This document shows positions 26,388-36,678 of a DNA stretch of 59,059 nucleotides, in pieces. Position 1 is the stretch's first letter. Each line of letters opens with the position of its first letter. The notes under the pieces are model-generated. The model was not told the DNA's origin. It was given only the letters and a program-made list of their open reading frames with translations, and made no database searches. Source of the DNA: Paucimonas sp. (GTDB lineage Bacteria; Pseudomonadota; Gammaproteobacteria; Burkholderiales; Burkholderiaceae_D); assembly GCA_028292545.1 (NCBI GenBank), contig JAQGMC010000125.1:1-59059 (forward strand), written 5' to 3'. The position numbers were made by a program, and so were the translations under genes.

Positions 26388-26468
26388 GCTTGTCCCGCGC
26401 CGGTCCCTGGAGTAAGCGTCGCCTCGGGCTTGGCTAGCCGGGCGGGCGCATTGTTATCGTGACCGATA

Positions 26469-27251
26469 TTACTTGAAGGAAGCCTCAGCCTTCAATCCGG
26501 GCTTGGCGACAGGCGCATTCGGACGCAATATTTCCTGCAGCTGCGCGCTTTCGATGATGGTAAGCCCCGAAGGCGCTGCCTGCAGGGCCAGCACCGCGCC
26601 GCGCGCGATGTCATCGATCGACAAGGGTGTATGCCGCAAGCCAGTCAGCAGGCCGGTCGCGGTGTCGAGCACCAGCCCGAAAAGGCGCGCGCCCCAGCCG
26701 CTGCGCCGGGCCCGCAGGGCCAGGTCGGTCGGGCGCACCAGCACCAGCGACTCAAAGCCCATCTGGTGCAATTCCGCTTCAGCCAGGGTGGCAATCTGCG
26801 CATACAGGGCTGCCGGCTGGCCCAGCACATGTACCGGAGTCACCAGCATCAGGCGTGACACGCCGGCGGCGCGCGCCTGGCGCGCCATTGGCAGCACGGC
26901 TTCCATCGGGCAGGCGCTGTAGACCTGGGTGCGCAAGCCGCGACCAGGCGCGCCCGGCTGCCGGGATGGCGCGGCGGCATCGCCAGACACCACCAGCACC
27001 AAGTCGTCTACGGTGAAGTCGCAGGCCGACGCCACCACCACGCCAAGCTTGCGCTCGGTCGACGGCATCGGCGCATCCGCCAGGACTTGTATGCGGCAAT
27101 AAGTGGGGCAACCCAGCAGGCGCGCCAACATGCGTTCGCCCAGCCGGCCGGCCGCGCCGGCCAGCAGCACCGTCCGGCTGCGACTTTCTGCGACCGGCGG
27201 CGTGAAACGGGCGCCGGCCAGTGCCTGGTCTAGCGACGGACCGGACGCCAT
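26469..27251 (-). CDS. NAD(P)-binding Rossmann-fold protein (atypical SDR)
   Basis: The 260-residue protein has a dinucleotide-binding start, VLLAGAAGRLGERMLARLL (about 28-46), and an arrangement like the HTATIP2/YtfG-type atypical short-chain dehydrogenases, with DDLVLVVSGD, VSRLMLVTPVHVLG and HQMGFESLVLVRPTDL. The usual Tyr-x3-Lys active site is not seen. Its ATG is two bases after the purF stop, so it is probably the last gene of the folC-SPOR-cvpA-purF transcript. The role is unknown. Confidence 0.6.
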   Translation of the reverse strand: MASGPSLDQALAGARFTPPVAESRSRTVLLAGAAGRLGERMLARLLGCPTYCRIQVLADAPMPSTERKLGVVVASACDFTVDDLVLVVSGDAAAPSRQPGAPGRGLRTQVYSACPMEAVLPMARQARAAGVSRLMLVTPVHVLGQPAALYAQIATLAEAELHQMGFESLVLVRPTDLALRARRSGWGARLFGLVLDTATGLLTGLRHTPLSIDDIARGAVLALQAAPSGLTIIESAQLQEILRPNAPVAKPGLKAEASFK

Positions 27252-27253
27252 TT

Positions 27254-28771
27254 TCAGTCGACGTGTGCCAGGTTCAGGTTCAGTTGCGAACGCACCCGGT
27301 CTTCGGCGACAGGCTTCGGATGGTTGCGGGCGTATTCGATGCGGTCCAGATAATCGCGCGAGATATCGCCTGTGATGTAGATGCCATCGAAGCAGGATGC
27401 CTCGAAATTGCGCAGTGCCGGATTGACGTCGGAAATGGCGCGCTTCAAGGCATCGAGGTCCTGGTAGATCAGCGCATCGGCCGTGATTTCACGGCAGACT
27501 TGTTCGTCACTGCGGCCATGGGCAATCAGTTCGTCGCGGGTCGGCATGTCAATGCCATACACGTTCGGAAACTTTACTGGCGGCGCGGCGGAAGCGAAGA
27601 TCACCTTGCGCGCGCCAGACTCGCGTGCCATCTGCACGATTTCACGGCTCGTGGTGCCGCGCACGATGGAATCGTCCACCAGCAACACATTCTTGCCGCG
27701 GAATTCGGAGCCGATCGCGTTCAGCTTCTGGCGCACCGATTTGCTGCGCACCGCCTGGCCCGGCATGATGAAGGTGCGGCCGATGTAGCGGTTCTTGATG
27801 AAGCCTTCGCGGTAGGGCAGGTTCAGCTTCAGCGCCAGTTCCATCGCCGCCGGACGGGATGAATCGGGAATCGGCATCACGACGTCGATGTCGCCGGTGC
27901 GCATCTCGCGACTAATTTTTTCCGCCAGGTATTCGCCCATCTTGAGCCGGCTGGCATAGACGGATGCACCGTCGATGACCGAGTCCGGGCGGGCCAGGTA
28001 GACGAATTCAAAGGCGCAGGGATTGAGCGTCGGGTTTTCCGCGCATTGCTGGTTGTACAGGCGGCTTTCATTGTCGATCAGGATGGCTTCGCCCGGCATC
28101 ACGTCGCGCAGGAAGCGGTAGCCCAGGCCTTCGAGCGCAACCGACTCGCTGGCCACCATGTATTCGGGTCCGCGCTCGGTATCGGCAAAGCCGATGCACA
28201 GCGGACGAATGCCAAACGGATCGCGAAAAGCGAGCAAGCCGAAACCGGCGATCTGCGCCACCACGGCGTAAGAGCCACGCACCCGCTTGTGCAAGGCGGC
28301 GACGGCGCGGAACACGGTTGCCGGGTCGAGAGAAAAGCCGGTCGCCGCCTCCTGGATTTCATGCGCCAGCACGTTCAACAACACTTCCGAGTCGGAATCC
28401 GTGTTGATGTGGCGCCGATCGTTCTTGAACATCTCAATCTTCAACTGTTCCCAGTTGGTGAGGTTGCCGTTGTGCGCCAGCGTGATGCCGAACGGCGCAT
28501 TGACATAAAAAGGCTGGGCCTCTTCTTCGCTGGACGAACCCGCCGTCGGATAACGAACCTGGCCAATGCCGGCATTGCCTGGCAGGGAGCGCATGTTACG
28601 GGTGCGGAATACGTCACGCACCAGGCCATTCGCCTTGTGCATCGAGAATGCATCGCCGTGATTGGTTGCGATGCCAGCGGCATCCTGCCCGCGGTGCTGC
28701 AGCAGCAACAAGGCATCGTAAAGCAGCTGATTCACGGGATTATGTCCGACCAGGCCAACTACTCCACACAT
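27254..28771 (-). CDS. purF: amidophosphoribosyltransferase
   Basis: PurF (505 residues) catalyses the first committed step of purine synthesis, making phosphoribosylamine from PRPP and glutamine. The N-terminal nucleophile Cys is next to Met1 ([10 protein letters not shown]), and the glutaminase domain runs to about 230 ([19 protein letters not shown]). The phosphoribosyltransferase domain has the PRPP loop [19 protein letters not shown] at about 350-368. The iron-sulfur cysteines of the Bacillus type are not obvious, consistent with the proteobacterial form. It lies 40 bp downstream of cvpA. Confidence 0.97.
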   Translation of the reverse strand: MCGVVGLVGHNPVNQLLYDALLLLQHRGQDAAGIATNHGDAFSMHKANGLVRDVFRTRNMRSLPGNAGIGQVRYPTAGSSSEEEAQPFYVNAPFGITLAHNGNLTNWEQLKIEMFKNDRRHINTDSDSEVLLNVLAHEIQEAATGFSLDPATVFRAVAALHKRVRGSYAVVAQIAGFGLLAFRDPFGIRPLCIGFADTERGPEYMVASESVALEGLGYRFLRDVMPGEAILIDNESRLYNQQCAENPTLNPCAFEFVYLARPDSVIDGASVYASRLKMGEYLAEKISREMRTGDIDVVMPIPDSSRPAAMELALKLNLPYREGFIKNRYIGRTFIMPGQAVRSKSVRQKLNAIGSEFRGKNVLLVDDSIVRGTTSREIVQMARESGARKVIFASAAPPVKFPNVYGIDMPTRDELIAHGRSDEQVCREITADALIYQDLDALKRAISDVNPALRNFEASCFDGIYITGDISRDYLDRIEYARNHPKPVAEDRVRSQLNLNLAHVD

Positions 28772-28811
28772 AGTGGACTCCTAACGAAAAACAATCGATT
28801 TGAGAATGTAT

Positions 28812-29300
28812 TCAGAATTGCACGTGCCGCGCGAAGTCGCCCGGCAAATAAGGTTTGACAGTACGGGCCGCCGTTTCGGCCAGGGGACTCAAGAGTGCCT
28901 CTTTCCAGAATGCCTGTTGCGGCACCGCGGTCATGCCGCATACCAGCACGGCTGCCATCACGATGACCAAGCCGCGCGCCAGGCCGAATAATCCACCCAG
29001 TCCGCGGTCTGCCACGGTCAGTCCGGAAGCCTTGACCAGCGCCTCGATGGCCATCGACAGCAGCATCATCAGGATGCGCACACCCAGGAACAGCGCCACG
29101 AAGGCGACGATCAGGCGTGTCAGGTTGCCGGGCACGGCTGCCGGCAACATGCCAGCCAGTGCTTCCCCGTAGGCGTTGGCCACCATGAAGGCCACGACCC
29201 AGCTGAGCAGCGACAGCATTTCCTTGACCAGGCCGCGCAGCGTGCTGATGACGATCGAGCAAACCAGGACGAATATCACCAGGTAGTCGAAGACGGTCAT
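28812..29300 (-). CDS. cvpA: CvpA-family membrane protein
   Basis: The 162-residue protein has four predicted membrane segments and the CvpA pattern TVFDYLVIFVLVCSIVISTLRGLVKEML, with the RGLGGLFGLARGLV segment after the third helix. CvpA is linked to colicin V export and to bile or envelope stress tolerance in enterobacteria; the biochemical function is not settled. It lies directly upstream of purF as in most proteobacteria, 74 bp after the SPOR gene. The ATG follows a poor ribosome site. Confidence 0.92.
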   Translation of the reverse strand: MTVFDYLVIFVLVCSIVISTLRGLVKEMLSLLSWVVAFMVANAYGEALAGMLPAAVPGNLTRLIVAFVALFLGVRILMMLLSMAIEALVKASGLTVADRGLGGLFGLARGLVIVMAAVLVCGMTAVPQQAFWKEALLSPLAETAARTVKPYLPGDFARHVQF

Positions 29301-29374
29301 TCAGCGGCCTTTGCGCGGCGCGCATCCCGCCGCACTGGCCGCACCCTTGCGCGCCGGTCCTCGCCGCGGCGCGT

Positions 29375-30304
29375 TCAAGCCGGCACCAGGGTGCCGTTCA
29401 GCCCCATTTTGTTCAGTTTGGCCCGGATCTTTTCCGCCTCGGCCTTGCCCTGCACCGGCCCGACCCTTACCCGGATCCGCTCGCCACTTTCAGTGGCAAC
29501 CTTCTGTGTCTGCGATTTGATTCCTGCTGCCTTCAACTTGTTCTGCAATTCCCGAACTTTATCGGCCGAGGCCAGCGCCGCCACCTGGACCAGGTAGCGC
29601 TCACCGCGGTCAGCTTTTTCGCTGTTGAGCTTGACCTTCTCAACCGCCGGCTCAGGCTTGCCATCCAGCAGGGCACGGGCGCGGGCTTCTTCGGCGGACT
29701 TGGCATCGGGTTTGATTTCTGCCTTGGGCGCTGGCTTGGGCGTGGCCGCGGCCACGTCTGCAGGCTTGGTTGCTGGCTTGGCATCAGGCTGCGCATCTGC
29801 CTTCGATCCGGCAGCAGCTAACTTTGATGTGGCGGCGGCAGCGCCGCTTTCAAGCCCCGCCGTGGCCTTGGCGTCCGGCTTGGCGTTGGCGGCGGTAGCC
29901 GGCGTGGCACTGTCTGCGGGCGGGATGATTTCCTCGCGCTTGTCCAGCGCGGCGGCAGCCGGCACGGTGGCGCCCGGCGGGCGCGCTGCGGCGCCCTGTT
30001 TTGGCTTGTCGCGGGAAGGAATGTCGATCGAGATATCGTCGGCCAGCGGCTTGGGTTCCGGGTCGAGGATCATGGGCAGGCCAATCACGGCTGCCAGCAC
30101 CAGTGCCACTGCGCCAACCAGGCGCCGCCGTGCGCGCTGCTTTTCTGGCAAGACCGGGTCGACAGGCTCTTTGTCCTTCGCCTTTTTCCTGGCGCGACCG
30201 CGGGTAGCGCCCGCCGCGGCAGCGCCCTCGTCGGCGCTGCGCGACTCAAACACGCTGTCGTCGTCGGCGTTTTCCTTCGCGCGGCCCTGCGAAAACAAAC
30301 CCAT
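29375..30304 (-). CDS. SPOR-domain inner-membrane protein
   Basis: The 309-residue protein has a charged cytoplasmic head (1-60), one membrane helix (about 63-80, RRLVGAVALVLAAVIGLP), a long Ala/Lys/Pro-rich periplasmic linker (about 105-230) and a C-terminal SPOR domain (about 233-309: GERYLVQVAALASADKVRELQNKL, then RVRVGPVQGKAEAEKIRAKL). SPOR domains bind denuded peptidoglycan at the division site, so this is a DedD/FtsN-like septal protein. It lies between folC (17 bp upstream) and cvpA. Confidence 0.9.
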   Translation of the reverse strand: MGLFSQGRAKENADDDSVFESRSADEGAAAAGATRGRARKKAKDKEPVDPVLPEKQRARRRLVGAVALVLAAVIGLPMILDPEPKPLADDISIDIPSRDKPKQGAAARPPGATVPAAAALDKREEIIPPADSATPATAANAKPDAKATAGLESGAAAATSKLAAAGSKADAQPDAKPATKPADVAAATPKPAPKAEIKPDAKSAEEARARALLDGKPEPAVEKVKLNSEKADRGERYLVQVAALASADKVRELQNKLKAAGIKSQTQKVATESGERIRVRVGPVQGKAEAEKIRAKLNKMGLNGTLVPA

Positions 30305-30321
30305 CGATCAGTGCATTCCCA

Positions 30322-31620
30322 TCAGTGGAAAACCGTGTTGCGAACTTCCATCACCCCGGCAACGGTGTAGAAGGATCCGAAGACCACAATTCTATCATCC
30401 TCCCCTGCTGCGCTTAATGCTGCATGGAAGGCAACGCCGGGGGAAGAAAAGGCCTGGATGCTGCGATCCTGGGTCGGCGCGGCGCCCGGTGTTACGCCCG
30501 CACTTGCGAGCGCGGTTTCGAGGGTTGCACTCGATGCAGCGCGCGGCAGCGGCAGGTCGGTCAGGTACCAGTGGTCGACCTGCTTCGCCAGCTTGGCCAC
30601 CACGCCTGCGATGTCCTTGTCCTGCATGCAGCCAAACACGGCATGGGTGTAGCGGAAGAAGCCCATATTGTCGAGGTTGTGCGCGAGCGTCGCGGCAGCA
30701 TGCGGATTGTGCGCCACGTCCAGTACCACGGACGGGCGGCCCGGCAGTACCTGGAACCGACCGGGAAGCTCGACCAGCGCCAGTCCAGTGCGCACTTCCT
30801 GCGCGCCCAGTGGCAAGCGCTGGCGCAGCGCCTCGCAAGCGGCCAGCGCGGCACTGGCGTTGAGCAACTGGTTGGCGCCGCGCAGGCCGGGATAAGCAAG
30901 CGAATTGCGGCGCTGGCTGCGACCGCCATAACTCCATTGCTGCTTGTCGCCGGCAAAATTGAAGTCGCGGCCGAACAGCCAAAGGTCGGCGCCGATTTTT
31001 TCCGCATGCTCGACCAGGGAACGCGGCGGTTGCGGATCGCTGCAGATTGCGGTGCGGCCGGCGCGAAAGATGCCGGCTTTTTCAAAGCCGATCGCTTCCC
31101 GGGTATGGCCCAGGTAATCCATGTGGTCGAGGTCGACGCTGGTGACGATGGCGACGTCGGCATCGATGATATTGACTGCATCCAGGCGTCCGCCCAGGCC
31201 GACTTCAAGTATCACCGCATCGAGATTGGCCAGCGCGAACAGGCGCAGGATGGCAAGTGTGGTGAATTCAAAATAAGTGAGCGACACGTCGCCGCGCGCA
31301 GCTTCCACTGCCGCGAAACTCTCAACCAGCGCGGCATCGCTGGCGCTGTCGCCATTGATGCGGGCGCGCTCGTTGAAATGCAGCAGGTGCGGCGACGTGT
31401 ACAGGCCGACCCGGTAGCCACCCTGCATCAGTATCGATTCCAGCATCGCGCAAGTCGAGCCCTTGCCATTGGTGCCGCCCACGATGATCACTGGGCAGGT
31501 AAAGGAAAAGCCGAGCTTGTGCCATACGCGCGCCACCCGCTCCAGGCCCATGTCGATAGCCTTGGGGTGCATCGTTTCGAGGCGAGCCAGCCAGTCTTGC
31601 AGCTTGGTGGGGTTTTGCAT
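30322..31620 (-). CDS. folC: bifunctional dihydrofolate synthase/folylpolyglutamate synthase
   Basis: FolC (432 residues) adds glutamate to dihydropteroate and to tetrahydrofolate, using ATP. The P-loop is IIVGGTNGKGSTCAML (about 45-60). It also shows TSPHLLHFNERARIN, LEVGLGGRLDAVN (about 138-150), DHMDYLG and, in the C-terminal domain, VLDVAHNPHAA. It starts 85 bp after the accD stop, with an intrinsic terminator between them, so it is likely to begin a new transcript that continues into SPOR, cvpA and purF. Confidence 0.96.
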   Translation of the reverse strand: MQNPTKLQDWLARLETMHPKAIDMGLERVARVWHKLGFSFTCPVIIVGGTNGKGSTCAMLESILMQGGYRVGLYTSPHLLHFNERARINGDSASDAALVESFAAVEAARGDVSLTYFEFTTLAILRLFALANLDAVILEVGLGGRLDAVNIIDADVAIVTSVDLDHMDYLGHTREAIGFEKAGIFRAGRTAICSDPQPPRSLVEHAEKIGADLWLFGRDFNFAGDKQQWSYGGRSQRRNSLAYPGLRGANQLLNASAALAACEALRQRLPLGAQEVRTGLALVELPGRFQVLPGRPSVVLDVAHNPHAAATLAHNLDNMGFFRYTHAVFGCMQDKDIAGVVAKLAKQVDHWYLTDLPLPRAASSATLETALASAGVTPGAAPTQDRSIQAFSSPGVAFHAALSAAGEDDRIVVFGSFYTVAGVMEVRNTVFH

Positions 31621-31655
31621 CGGATCAGGTCAGGGCGCTACAGGCCGCAAGGGGA

Positions 31656-31686
31656 AATAAAAAGCCCGGACGCAGGGCCCGGGCTG
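31656..31686 (-). terminator. intrinsic terminator after accD
   Basis: On the minus strand AGCCCGG and CCGGGCT pair across an 8-base loop and are followed by TTTTTATTT. The stem lies 19 bp after the accD stop and 35 bp before the folC ATG, so it separates the two transcripts unless read-through occurs. Confidence 0.85.
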
Positions 31687-31704
31687 TCCAGGTACGACCA
31701 ACGA

Positions 31705-32577
31705 TCAGGCGATGACGTCGGCCGACTGGTTTTGCAGCAGCGCCAGCAATTGCGCGATTTCGTCGCGCATCTTGCGGCGGTCCACGATCATGTCGACCGC
31801 GCCTTTTTGCAACAGGAATTCGGCCCGCTGGAAACCTTCGGGTAGCTTTTCACGCACCGTGTTTTCAATCACGCGCGGGCCGGCAAAGCCGATCAAGGCC
31901 TTGGGTTCAGCGATGACGACATCGCCCATGAAGGCAAAAGATGCCGATACGCCACCCATCGTAGGATCGGTCAACACGGAAATGTAAGGCAGTTTCTTTT
32001 CTGCCAGCTTGGTCAGCATGGCCGTAGTTTTTGCCATTTGCAGCAGCGACAGCAAGCCTTCCTGCATGCGCGCGCCGCCCGTGGCAGTGATGCAGATGAA
32101 GGGCACTTTCTGTTCGATCGCAGCGCGGGCGCCGCGTACGAAACGCTCGCCCACCACAGAGCCCATCGACCCGCCCATGAATTCAAATTCAAAACAGGCA
32201 ACAACCACGGGCAAGGCACGTATCGAACCGCCCATCACGATCAAGGCATCGGTTTCGCCGGTGGTTTCGATCGCGTCTTTCAAGCGATCCGGGTATTTTT
32301 TACTGTCCTTGAATTTCAGTGTATCGACCGGCAATACTTCCTGGCCGATTTCATAACGGCCTTCTGCATCAAGCAAGCCATCAAGCCGCTCGCGGGCCCG
32401 AATGCGCATGTGGTGATCGCACTTCGGGCAGACATGCTGGTTGGATTCAAGATCGGTGCGATAAAGGACCGCTTCGCACGATGGGCATTTCAGCCAAAGC
32501 CCCTCCGGAACGGAGCGCCGCGTGGAGGCATCACTGCGCTGTATGCGCGGCGGAAGCAATTTTTCTAGCCAGCTCAT
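31705..32577 (-). CDS. accD: acetyl-CoA carboxylase carboxyltransferase subunit beta
   Basis: AccD (290 residues) pairs with AccA to transfer the carboxyl group from carboxybiotin to acetyl-CoA, the first step of fatty-acid synthesis. The N-terminal zinc ribbon has CPSC at about 32-35 and CPKC at about 51-54. The crotonase-fold carboxyltransferase domain follows, with [20 protein letters not shown] and [13 protein letters not shown]. The ATG begins [10 protein letters not shown] as in close relatives; the longer upstream frame is not conserved. A promoter about 140 bp upstream and a terminator downstream suggest it is transcribed alone. Confidence 0.97.
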   Translation of the reverse strand: MSWLEKLLPPRIQRSDASTRRSVPEGLWLKCPSCEAVLYRTDLESNQHVCPKCDHHMRIRARERLDGLLDAEGRYEIGQEVLPVDTLKFKDSKKYPDRLKDAIETTGETDALIVMGGSIRALPVVVACFEFEFMGGSMGSVVGERFVRGARAAIEQKVPFICITATGGARMQEGLLSLLQMAKTTAMLTKLAEKKLPYISVLTDPTMGGVSASFAFMGDVVIAEPKALIGFAGPRVIENTVREKLPEGFQRAEFLLQKGAVDMIVDRRKMRDEIAQLLALLQNQSADVIA

Positions 32578-32716
32578 GGGACCTCTTTCATCCTGATATC
32601 GAAGTTTGCTTGCTGTCCATATTGCATGTGCTGCGGCTGGACAGTGGCTGGCACCAGGCACAGAAAACTTACTTCACCTTGGTTCTCTGCACCGATGCCA
32701 TCACTAAAGCAGCAGC

Positions 32717-32745
32717 ATTGTAGCCGCCCGCTTGCCCTGCGCCAA
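32717..32745 (-). promoter_or_regulatory. accD promoter
   Basis: On the minus strand TTGGCG (32740-32745) and TACAAT (32717-32722) are separated by exactly 17 bp, matching 4/6 and 5/6 of the sigma-70 consensus. It lies about 140 bp before the accD start, leaving a leader of about 130 nt in the 230-bp trpA-accD gap. It is one of the best sigma-70-like promoters in the window. Confidence 0.65.
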
Positions 32746-32807
32746 CCTTTGCGGCGAATCACCCGGAATGACAAGCAATGCCCATTCCTGCTGCAGCATC
32801 TTACACC

Positions 32808-33605
32808 TCAGGCATCGAGCGCGCGCCGTATGTCGGAGAGGAAACGCCCTGCTGCCTGCACCGCCTGATCCCGCGGATGATTTTCCATTTCCTGGATGAT
32901 GCGGCTGCCGATCACAACCGCGTCGGCCACTGAAGCGACGGCACGCGCGGTCTCGCCATCGCGGATGCCAAAGCCCACGCCAATCGGAAGCTTCACATGG
33001 CGGCGCACGGCGGCAATGCGGCTCGCGACATCCTGGATATCGATGTTGGCCGCGCCGGTCACGCCCTTGAGCGAGACGTAATAGCAAAAGCCGCTGCCGA
33101 GCTGGCCCACCTGCGCCATGCGCTGCTCGGTGCTGGTTGGCGCCAGCAGGAATATCGTGTCCATGCCTTTTTCATGCATCGCTTTCGCATACTGCTCGCA
33201 TTCCTCAGGCGGATAGTCGACGACGATGGTCGCGTCCACGCCGGCTTCGCTGGCGGCGGCGATAAAGGCATCCTGGCCCATATTTTCAATCGGGTTGGCA
33301 TAGCCCATCAGCACCACCGGCGTGGCCGTGTTGACCGTGCGGAAGCTGCGCACGTATCCCAAGACATCGTGCAGCGACACGTTGAACTTCAACGCCCGTT
33401 CGCAGGCGCGCTGGATAACCGGACCCTCGGCCATCGGGTCGGAAAATGGCACGCCGAGTTCAAGTATGTCGGCGCCGGCGCGCACCAATTCATGCATCAG
33501 GTCCACCGTGATGCCAGGGTCGGGATCGCCGGCCGTGATGAAGGGGATCAGGGCTTTCTTGTTTTGCGCCGCCAGTGCGGCAAAGGTTGGGGCTATGCGT
33601 GACAT
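32808..33605 (-). CDS. trpA: tryptophan synthase alpha subunit
   Basis: TrpA (265 residues) is a TIM barrel that splits indole-3-glycerol phosphate to indole for TrpB. The signature [10 protein letters not shown] is at about 21-30, with the catalytic Glu in [17 protein letters not shown] (about 47-63) and the second acidic residue in [14 protein letters not shown] (about 126-139). The C-terminal [15 protein letters not shown] phosphate site is present. It begins 14 bp after the trpB stop and is the last gene of truA-trpF-trpB-trpA. No terminator is seen directly after it. Confidence 0.97.
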   Translation of the reverse strand: MSRIAPTFAALAAQNKKALIPFITAGDPDPGITVDLMHELVRAGADILELGVPFSDPMAEGPVIQRACERALKFNVSLHDVLGYVRSFRTVNTATPVVLMGYANPIENMGQDAFIAAASEAGVDATIVVDYPPEECEQYAKAMHEKGMDTIFLLAPTSTEQRMAQVGQLGSGFCYYVSLKGVTGAANIDIQDVASRIAAVRRHVKLPIGVGFGIRDGETARAVASVADAVVIGSRIIQEMENHPRDQAVQAAGRFLSDIRRALDA

Positions 33606-33619
33606 GCTGGTCGCTTTCG

Positions 33620-34888
33620 TCAGGGTTTTTGTTTGTCGTATTCCTGGACCGTATGCATGTCCTTGTCGCCACGCCCGGAAAGGTTGACGAGTATGCTCTT
33701 GTCGCGCGGCAGCGTGGCAGCCAGCTTGGCTGCATACGCCAGCGCGTGGCTGGATTCGAGCGCCGGAATGATGCCTTCAATGCGGCAGCAGGTATGGAAG
33801 GCTGCGACCGCTTCATCGTCGGTGATGGACACATACTCAGCACGGCGCGCATCTTTCAACCACGCATGTTCCGGCCCCACGCCCGGATAATCAAGGCCGG
33901 CCGACACTGAATGCGTTTCGGTGATCTGGCCATTCTTGTCCTGCAGCAGGTAGGTACGATTGCCATGCAGCACGCCTGGCGTGCCTGCCAGCAGCGAGGC
34001 GGCATGGCGGCCGGTTTCCAGGCCTTCGCCAGCCGGCTCGACGCCGATCAGGCGCACGTTTTTCTCTTCGATATACGGATAGAAAATGCCCATTGCATTG
34101 GAGCCGCCGCCCACGCAAGCCATCACGTAATCTGGCTGGCGGCCGATCAGCTCCGGCATCTGCCACAGGCATTCCTGGCCGATGACGGATTGGAAGTCAC
34201 GCACCATCATCGGATAGGGATGGGGGCCCGCGACGGTGCCGATGATGTAGAACGTGTTTTCCACATTCGTCACCCAGTCGCGCATCGCTTCGTTGAGCGC
34301 ATACTTCAGGGTTTTCGAACCGGATTCGACCGGCACCACGCGCGCGCCCAGCAAGCCCATCCGGTACACGTTCTGCACCTGGCGCCGGGTGTCTTCACTA
34401 CCCATGTAGACCACGCATTCCAGGCCGAAGCGGGCGCAGATGGTGGCGGTGGCCACGCCATGCTGGCCGGCGCCGGTTTCAGCGATCACGCGCGGCTTGC
34501 CCATGCGCTTGGCCAGCAAGGCCTGGCCCATCACATTGTTCACCTTGTGCGCGCCGGTATGGTTCAAATCTTCGCGCTTGAAATAGATTTGCGCGCCGCC
34601 CATCTGCTCTGACCAGCGCCGGGCGTGATAAATGGGGCTGGGACGGCCGACGAAATGCTTCAGTTCATAACGGAATTCAGCCAGGAATTCCGGATCGTTG
34701 CGGTAATGCGCGTAGGCGCTTTTCAATTCATCCAGCGCATGCGTAAGCGTCTCGGACACGAAGCTGCCGCCGTAGGCGCCGAAATGGCCTTGCGCGTCGG
34801 GCAACCTGTATTCGGCGGCTTGATGCAGCGCGGTGCTTTCCAGCGGCTGGCGCGCCGCGAAATTTTCCAGTGCGGTGAGTTCTTTCAT
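33620..34888 (-). CDS. trpB: tryptophan synthase beta subunit
   Basis: TrpB (422 residues) is the PLP enzyme joining indole and serine to make tryptophan. The PLP lysine is in the motif [11 protein letters not shown] (about 87-97). GAGQHGVA, the [16 protein letters not shown] segment and [12 protein letters not shown] are all present. The ATG used is preceded by GAGGAAGC, a strong ribosome site; an in-frame TTG 30 bp further upstream is less likely. It follows trpF by 26 bp and precedes trpA by 14 bp. Confidence 0.97.
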   Translation of the reverse strand: MKELTALENFAARQPLESTALHQAAEYRLPDAQGHFGAYGGSFVSETLTHALDELKSAYAHYRNDPEFLAEFRYELKHFVGRPSPIYHARRWSEQMGGAQIYFKREDLNHTGAHKVNNVMGQALLAKRMGKPRVIAETGAGQHGVATATICARFGLECVVYMGSEDTRRQVQNVYRMGLLGARVVPVESGSKTLKYALNEAMRDWVTNVENTFYIIGTVAGPHPYPMMVRDFQSVIGQECLWQMPELIGRQPDYVMACVGGGSNAMGIFYPYIEEKNVRLIGVEPAGEGLETGRHAASLLAGTPGVLHGNRTYLLQDKNGQITETHSVSAGLDYPGVGPEHAWLKDARRAEYVSITDDEAVAAFHTCCRIEGIIPALESSHALAYAAKLAATLPRDKSILVNLSGRGDKDMHTVQEYDKQKP

Positions 34889-34914
34889 CTGCTTCCTCGG
34901 GATGTTTGGTATGT

Positions 34915-35598
34915 TCAACGGCCGGGATGCCCAGCCTGCGCTGCATCCGCGGCCTGGACCGCGCGCACGAAGTCTTGCATCTTGCCGGCGTCCTTGACGC
35001 CCTTTTCGCGTTCGATGCCGCTGCTGACATCGACGGCATGCGGGCGCACCAGGCGCACTGCGTCAGTGACGTTGTGAACGTTCAACCCACCACTCAAAAC
35101 GACCCGAGGCGCGAGTTCTGCTGGAACGATGGACCAATCGAAAACCTTTCCGCTGCCGCCGTATGCGTCGACAAAAGTGTCGAGCAAGAGGCCTGAAAAA
35201 TAGGGGCTCGCCTGGCGGTGAACCCGATCGCATTCTAGCAAATCCGCCGCTGTCGTAGCCGGCTTCACGCGCAGGGCGCAGGTGTAGGGACGGCGGGTCA
35301 AGGCGGCGATGGCGGCGCATTGCGCGGCGCTCTCGTCGCCGTGGAATTGCAGCGCGCCAAGCGGCGCCTGGCGCAACACATCCTGCACCGCGTCCGGACT
35401 GGCATTGACGAACAGGCCGACGGCGGTGATGTAAGGCGGCAGCCCGGCCAGGAGCAGGCCAGCCTGGGCCGCCGTCAGATACCGAGGACTCTTGTCGTAG
35501 AAAACCAGGCCAATGGCGTCTGCGCCAGCCTGCACCGCTGCCTGGATATCTTCCGGGCGCGACAAGCCGCACAGTTTGATGCGGGTGCGTTGGGTCAT
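34915..35598 (-). CDS. trpF: phosphoribosylanthranilate isomerase
   Basis: TrpF (227 residues) carries out the Amadori rearrangement of phosphoribosylanthranilate in tryptophan synthesis. The catalytic Cys is in [13 protein letters not shown] (about 6-18, KLCG) and the catalytic Asp is in [19 protein letters not shown] (about 140-158). The phosphate-binding end reads [10 protein letters not shown] and [14 protein letters not shown]. Its ATG overlaps the truA stop (ATGA). A much longer frame is open upstream but is a shadow of truA. Confidence 0.96.
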   Translation of the reverse strand: MTQRTRIKLCGLSRPEDIQAAVQAGADAIGLVFYDKSPRYLTAAQAGLLLAGLPPYITAVGLFVNASPDAVQDVLRQAPLGALQFHGDESAAQCAAIAALTRRPYTCALRVKPATTAADLLECDRVHRQASPYFSGLLLDTFVDAYGGSGKVFDWSIVPAELAPRVVLSGGLNVHNVTDAVRLVRPHAVDVSSGIEREKGVKDAGKMQDFVRAVQAADAAQAGHPGR

Positions 35599-36416
35599 GT
35601 TGCCTCCAGCGGGGCCAGGCCAAGCGGAAACGGCGCGCGCGCTCCTTGCGGCAACTGCCACCTGGGGTCGTAGTCTACCCGAGCCAGGTACAGGCCATCC
35701 GGCGAAAAAGTCGGTGCGGCCTGGTGCCGGTCGCGGCCTTCGAGCAATGCCGCTATCCATTCCGGGTCGCGGGCGCCGTGGCCCACATACACCAGCGAGC
35801 CGACGATATTGCGCACCATGTGGTGCAGGAAAGCATTGGCGCGCAGCGTGCACACCAGCAGGTCGCCGTGGCGCGCAACACGCGCCTCGAACAAGTCGCG
35901 CACCGGCGAGCGCGACTGGCACTCGGCAGCGCGAAAGGCGGTGAAGTCGCGCGTGCCAACCAGGTATTGCGCGGCCCGGTGCATGCGCGCCGCATCCAGC
36001 GGACGGAATACCCAGCCTGCCCTGCCGCGCAGCAGGGGCGAGCGCACCGCATGGTTGTAGATCACGTAGTGATAGCTGCGGCTGGTGGCGCTGTAGCGGG
36101 CATGGAAGGCATCCAGGTCCGCAAGCACGGGCAGTGGATGGGCCCAGCGCACGGCAATCGAAGGCGGCAGGAAGGAATTCACGCCGCGCACCCAGGATAC
36201 GCTCGGCCGGTCGATTTCGGTATCGAAGTGCACCACCTGCTCCAGCGCATGCACGCCGGCGTCGGTGCGGCCGGCGCAGTGGGTGGGGATCGCCTGGCTG
36301 GCGAAACGCGCGATGGCTGCTTCCAGCACATCCTGCACTGCATTGCGCGCCGGCTGCGTCTGCCATCCCTTCCATGAGGAACCGTCGTACTCAATCCCCA
36401 GCGCAATGCGTTTCAA
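35595..36416 (-). CDS. truA: tRNA pseudouridine(38-40) synthase
   Basis: TruA modifies uridines 38-40 in the anticodon arm of tRNAs. The 273-residue call uses a TTG start (36414-36416) preceded by GGGAGCGGA, because it gives the canonical beginning MKRIALGIEYDG. The frame stays open for 30 more codons upstream without family similarity. The catalytic Asp is in CAGRTDAGVHA (about 48-58). FLHHMVRNIVGSLVYVG is the conserved C-terminal helix. It shares an ATGA overlap with trpF. The exact start is uncertain; the identity is not. Confidence 0.93.
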   Translation of the reverse strand: MKRIALGIEYDGSSWKGWQTQPARNAVQDVLEAAIARFASQAIPTHCAGRTDAGVHALEQVVHFDTEIDRPSVSWVRGVNSFLPPSIAVRWAHPLPVLADLDAFHARYSATSRSYHYVIYNHAVRSPLLRGRAGWVFRPLDAARMHRAAQYLVGTRDFTAFRAAECQSRSPVRDLFEARVARHGDLLVCTLRANAFLHHMVRNIVGSLVYVGHGARDPEWIAALLEGRDRHQAAPTFSPDGLYLARVDYDPRWQLPQGARAPFPLGLAPLEAT

Positions 36417-36592
36417 ATCCGCTCCCGTGCAGTATTTACCGTGATCCGCCCTGCCACGCCATTGCTGGCCCGGTGACGGCATCCCGACCCCGGCCCGCCC
36501 CTTCAAAGGCAGGCGATAGAGGCGCCCTCCCCTGTGAAAGGAACAGATTCAGGGGCGCCTCTTTGCAAGCCCCGCAGCATGACAGATTCCGC

Positions 36593-36634
36593 TAAAAAGA
36601 CAAAACGTGCAGCCGTTGCCGGGTGCACGTTTTG
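36593..36634 (-). terminator. intrinsic terminator after fimV
   Basis: On the minus strand an 11-bp perfect stem, CAAAACGTGCA with TGCACGTTTTG, closes over a 12-base loop and is followed by TCTTTTT. It lies 45 bp after the fimV stop and separates fimV from truA. Confidence 0.85.
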
Positions 36635-36678
36635 CAGTCGCCATTATTGCCGTCGGCCGCAGCGGGCCGGGCCTGGTG

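Noticed and set aside
32709..32804. 31-codon minus-strand frame (starts MLQQEWALLV) between trpA and accD
   Set aside because: It overlaps the accD -10 element and has no ribosome site, so it is more likely chance.
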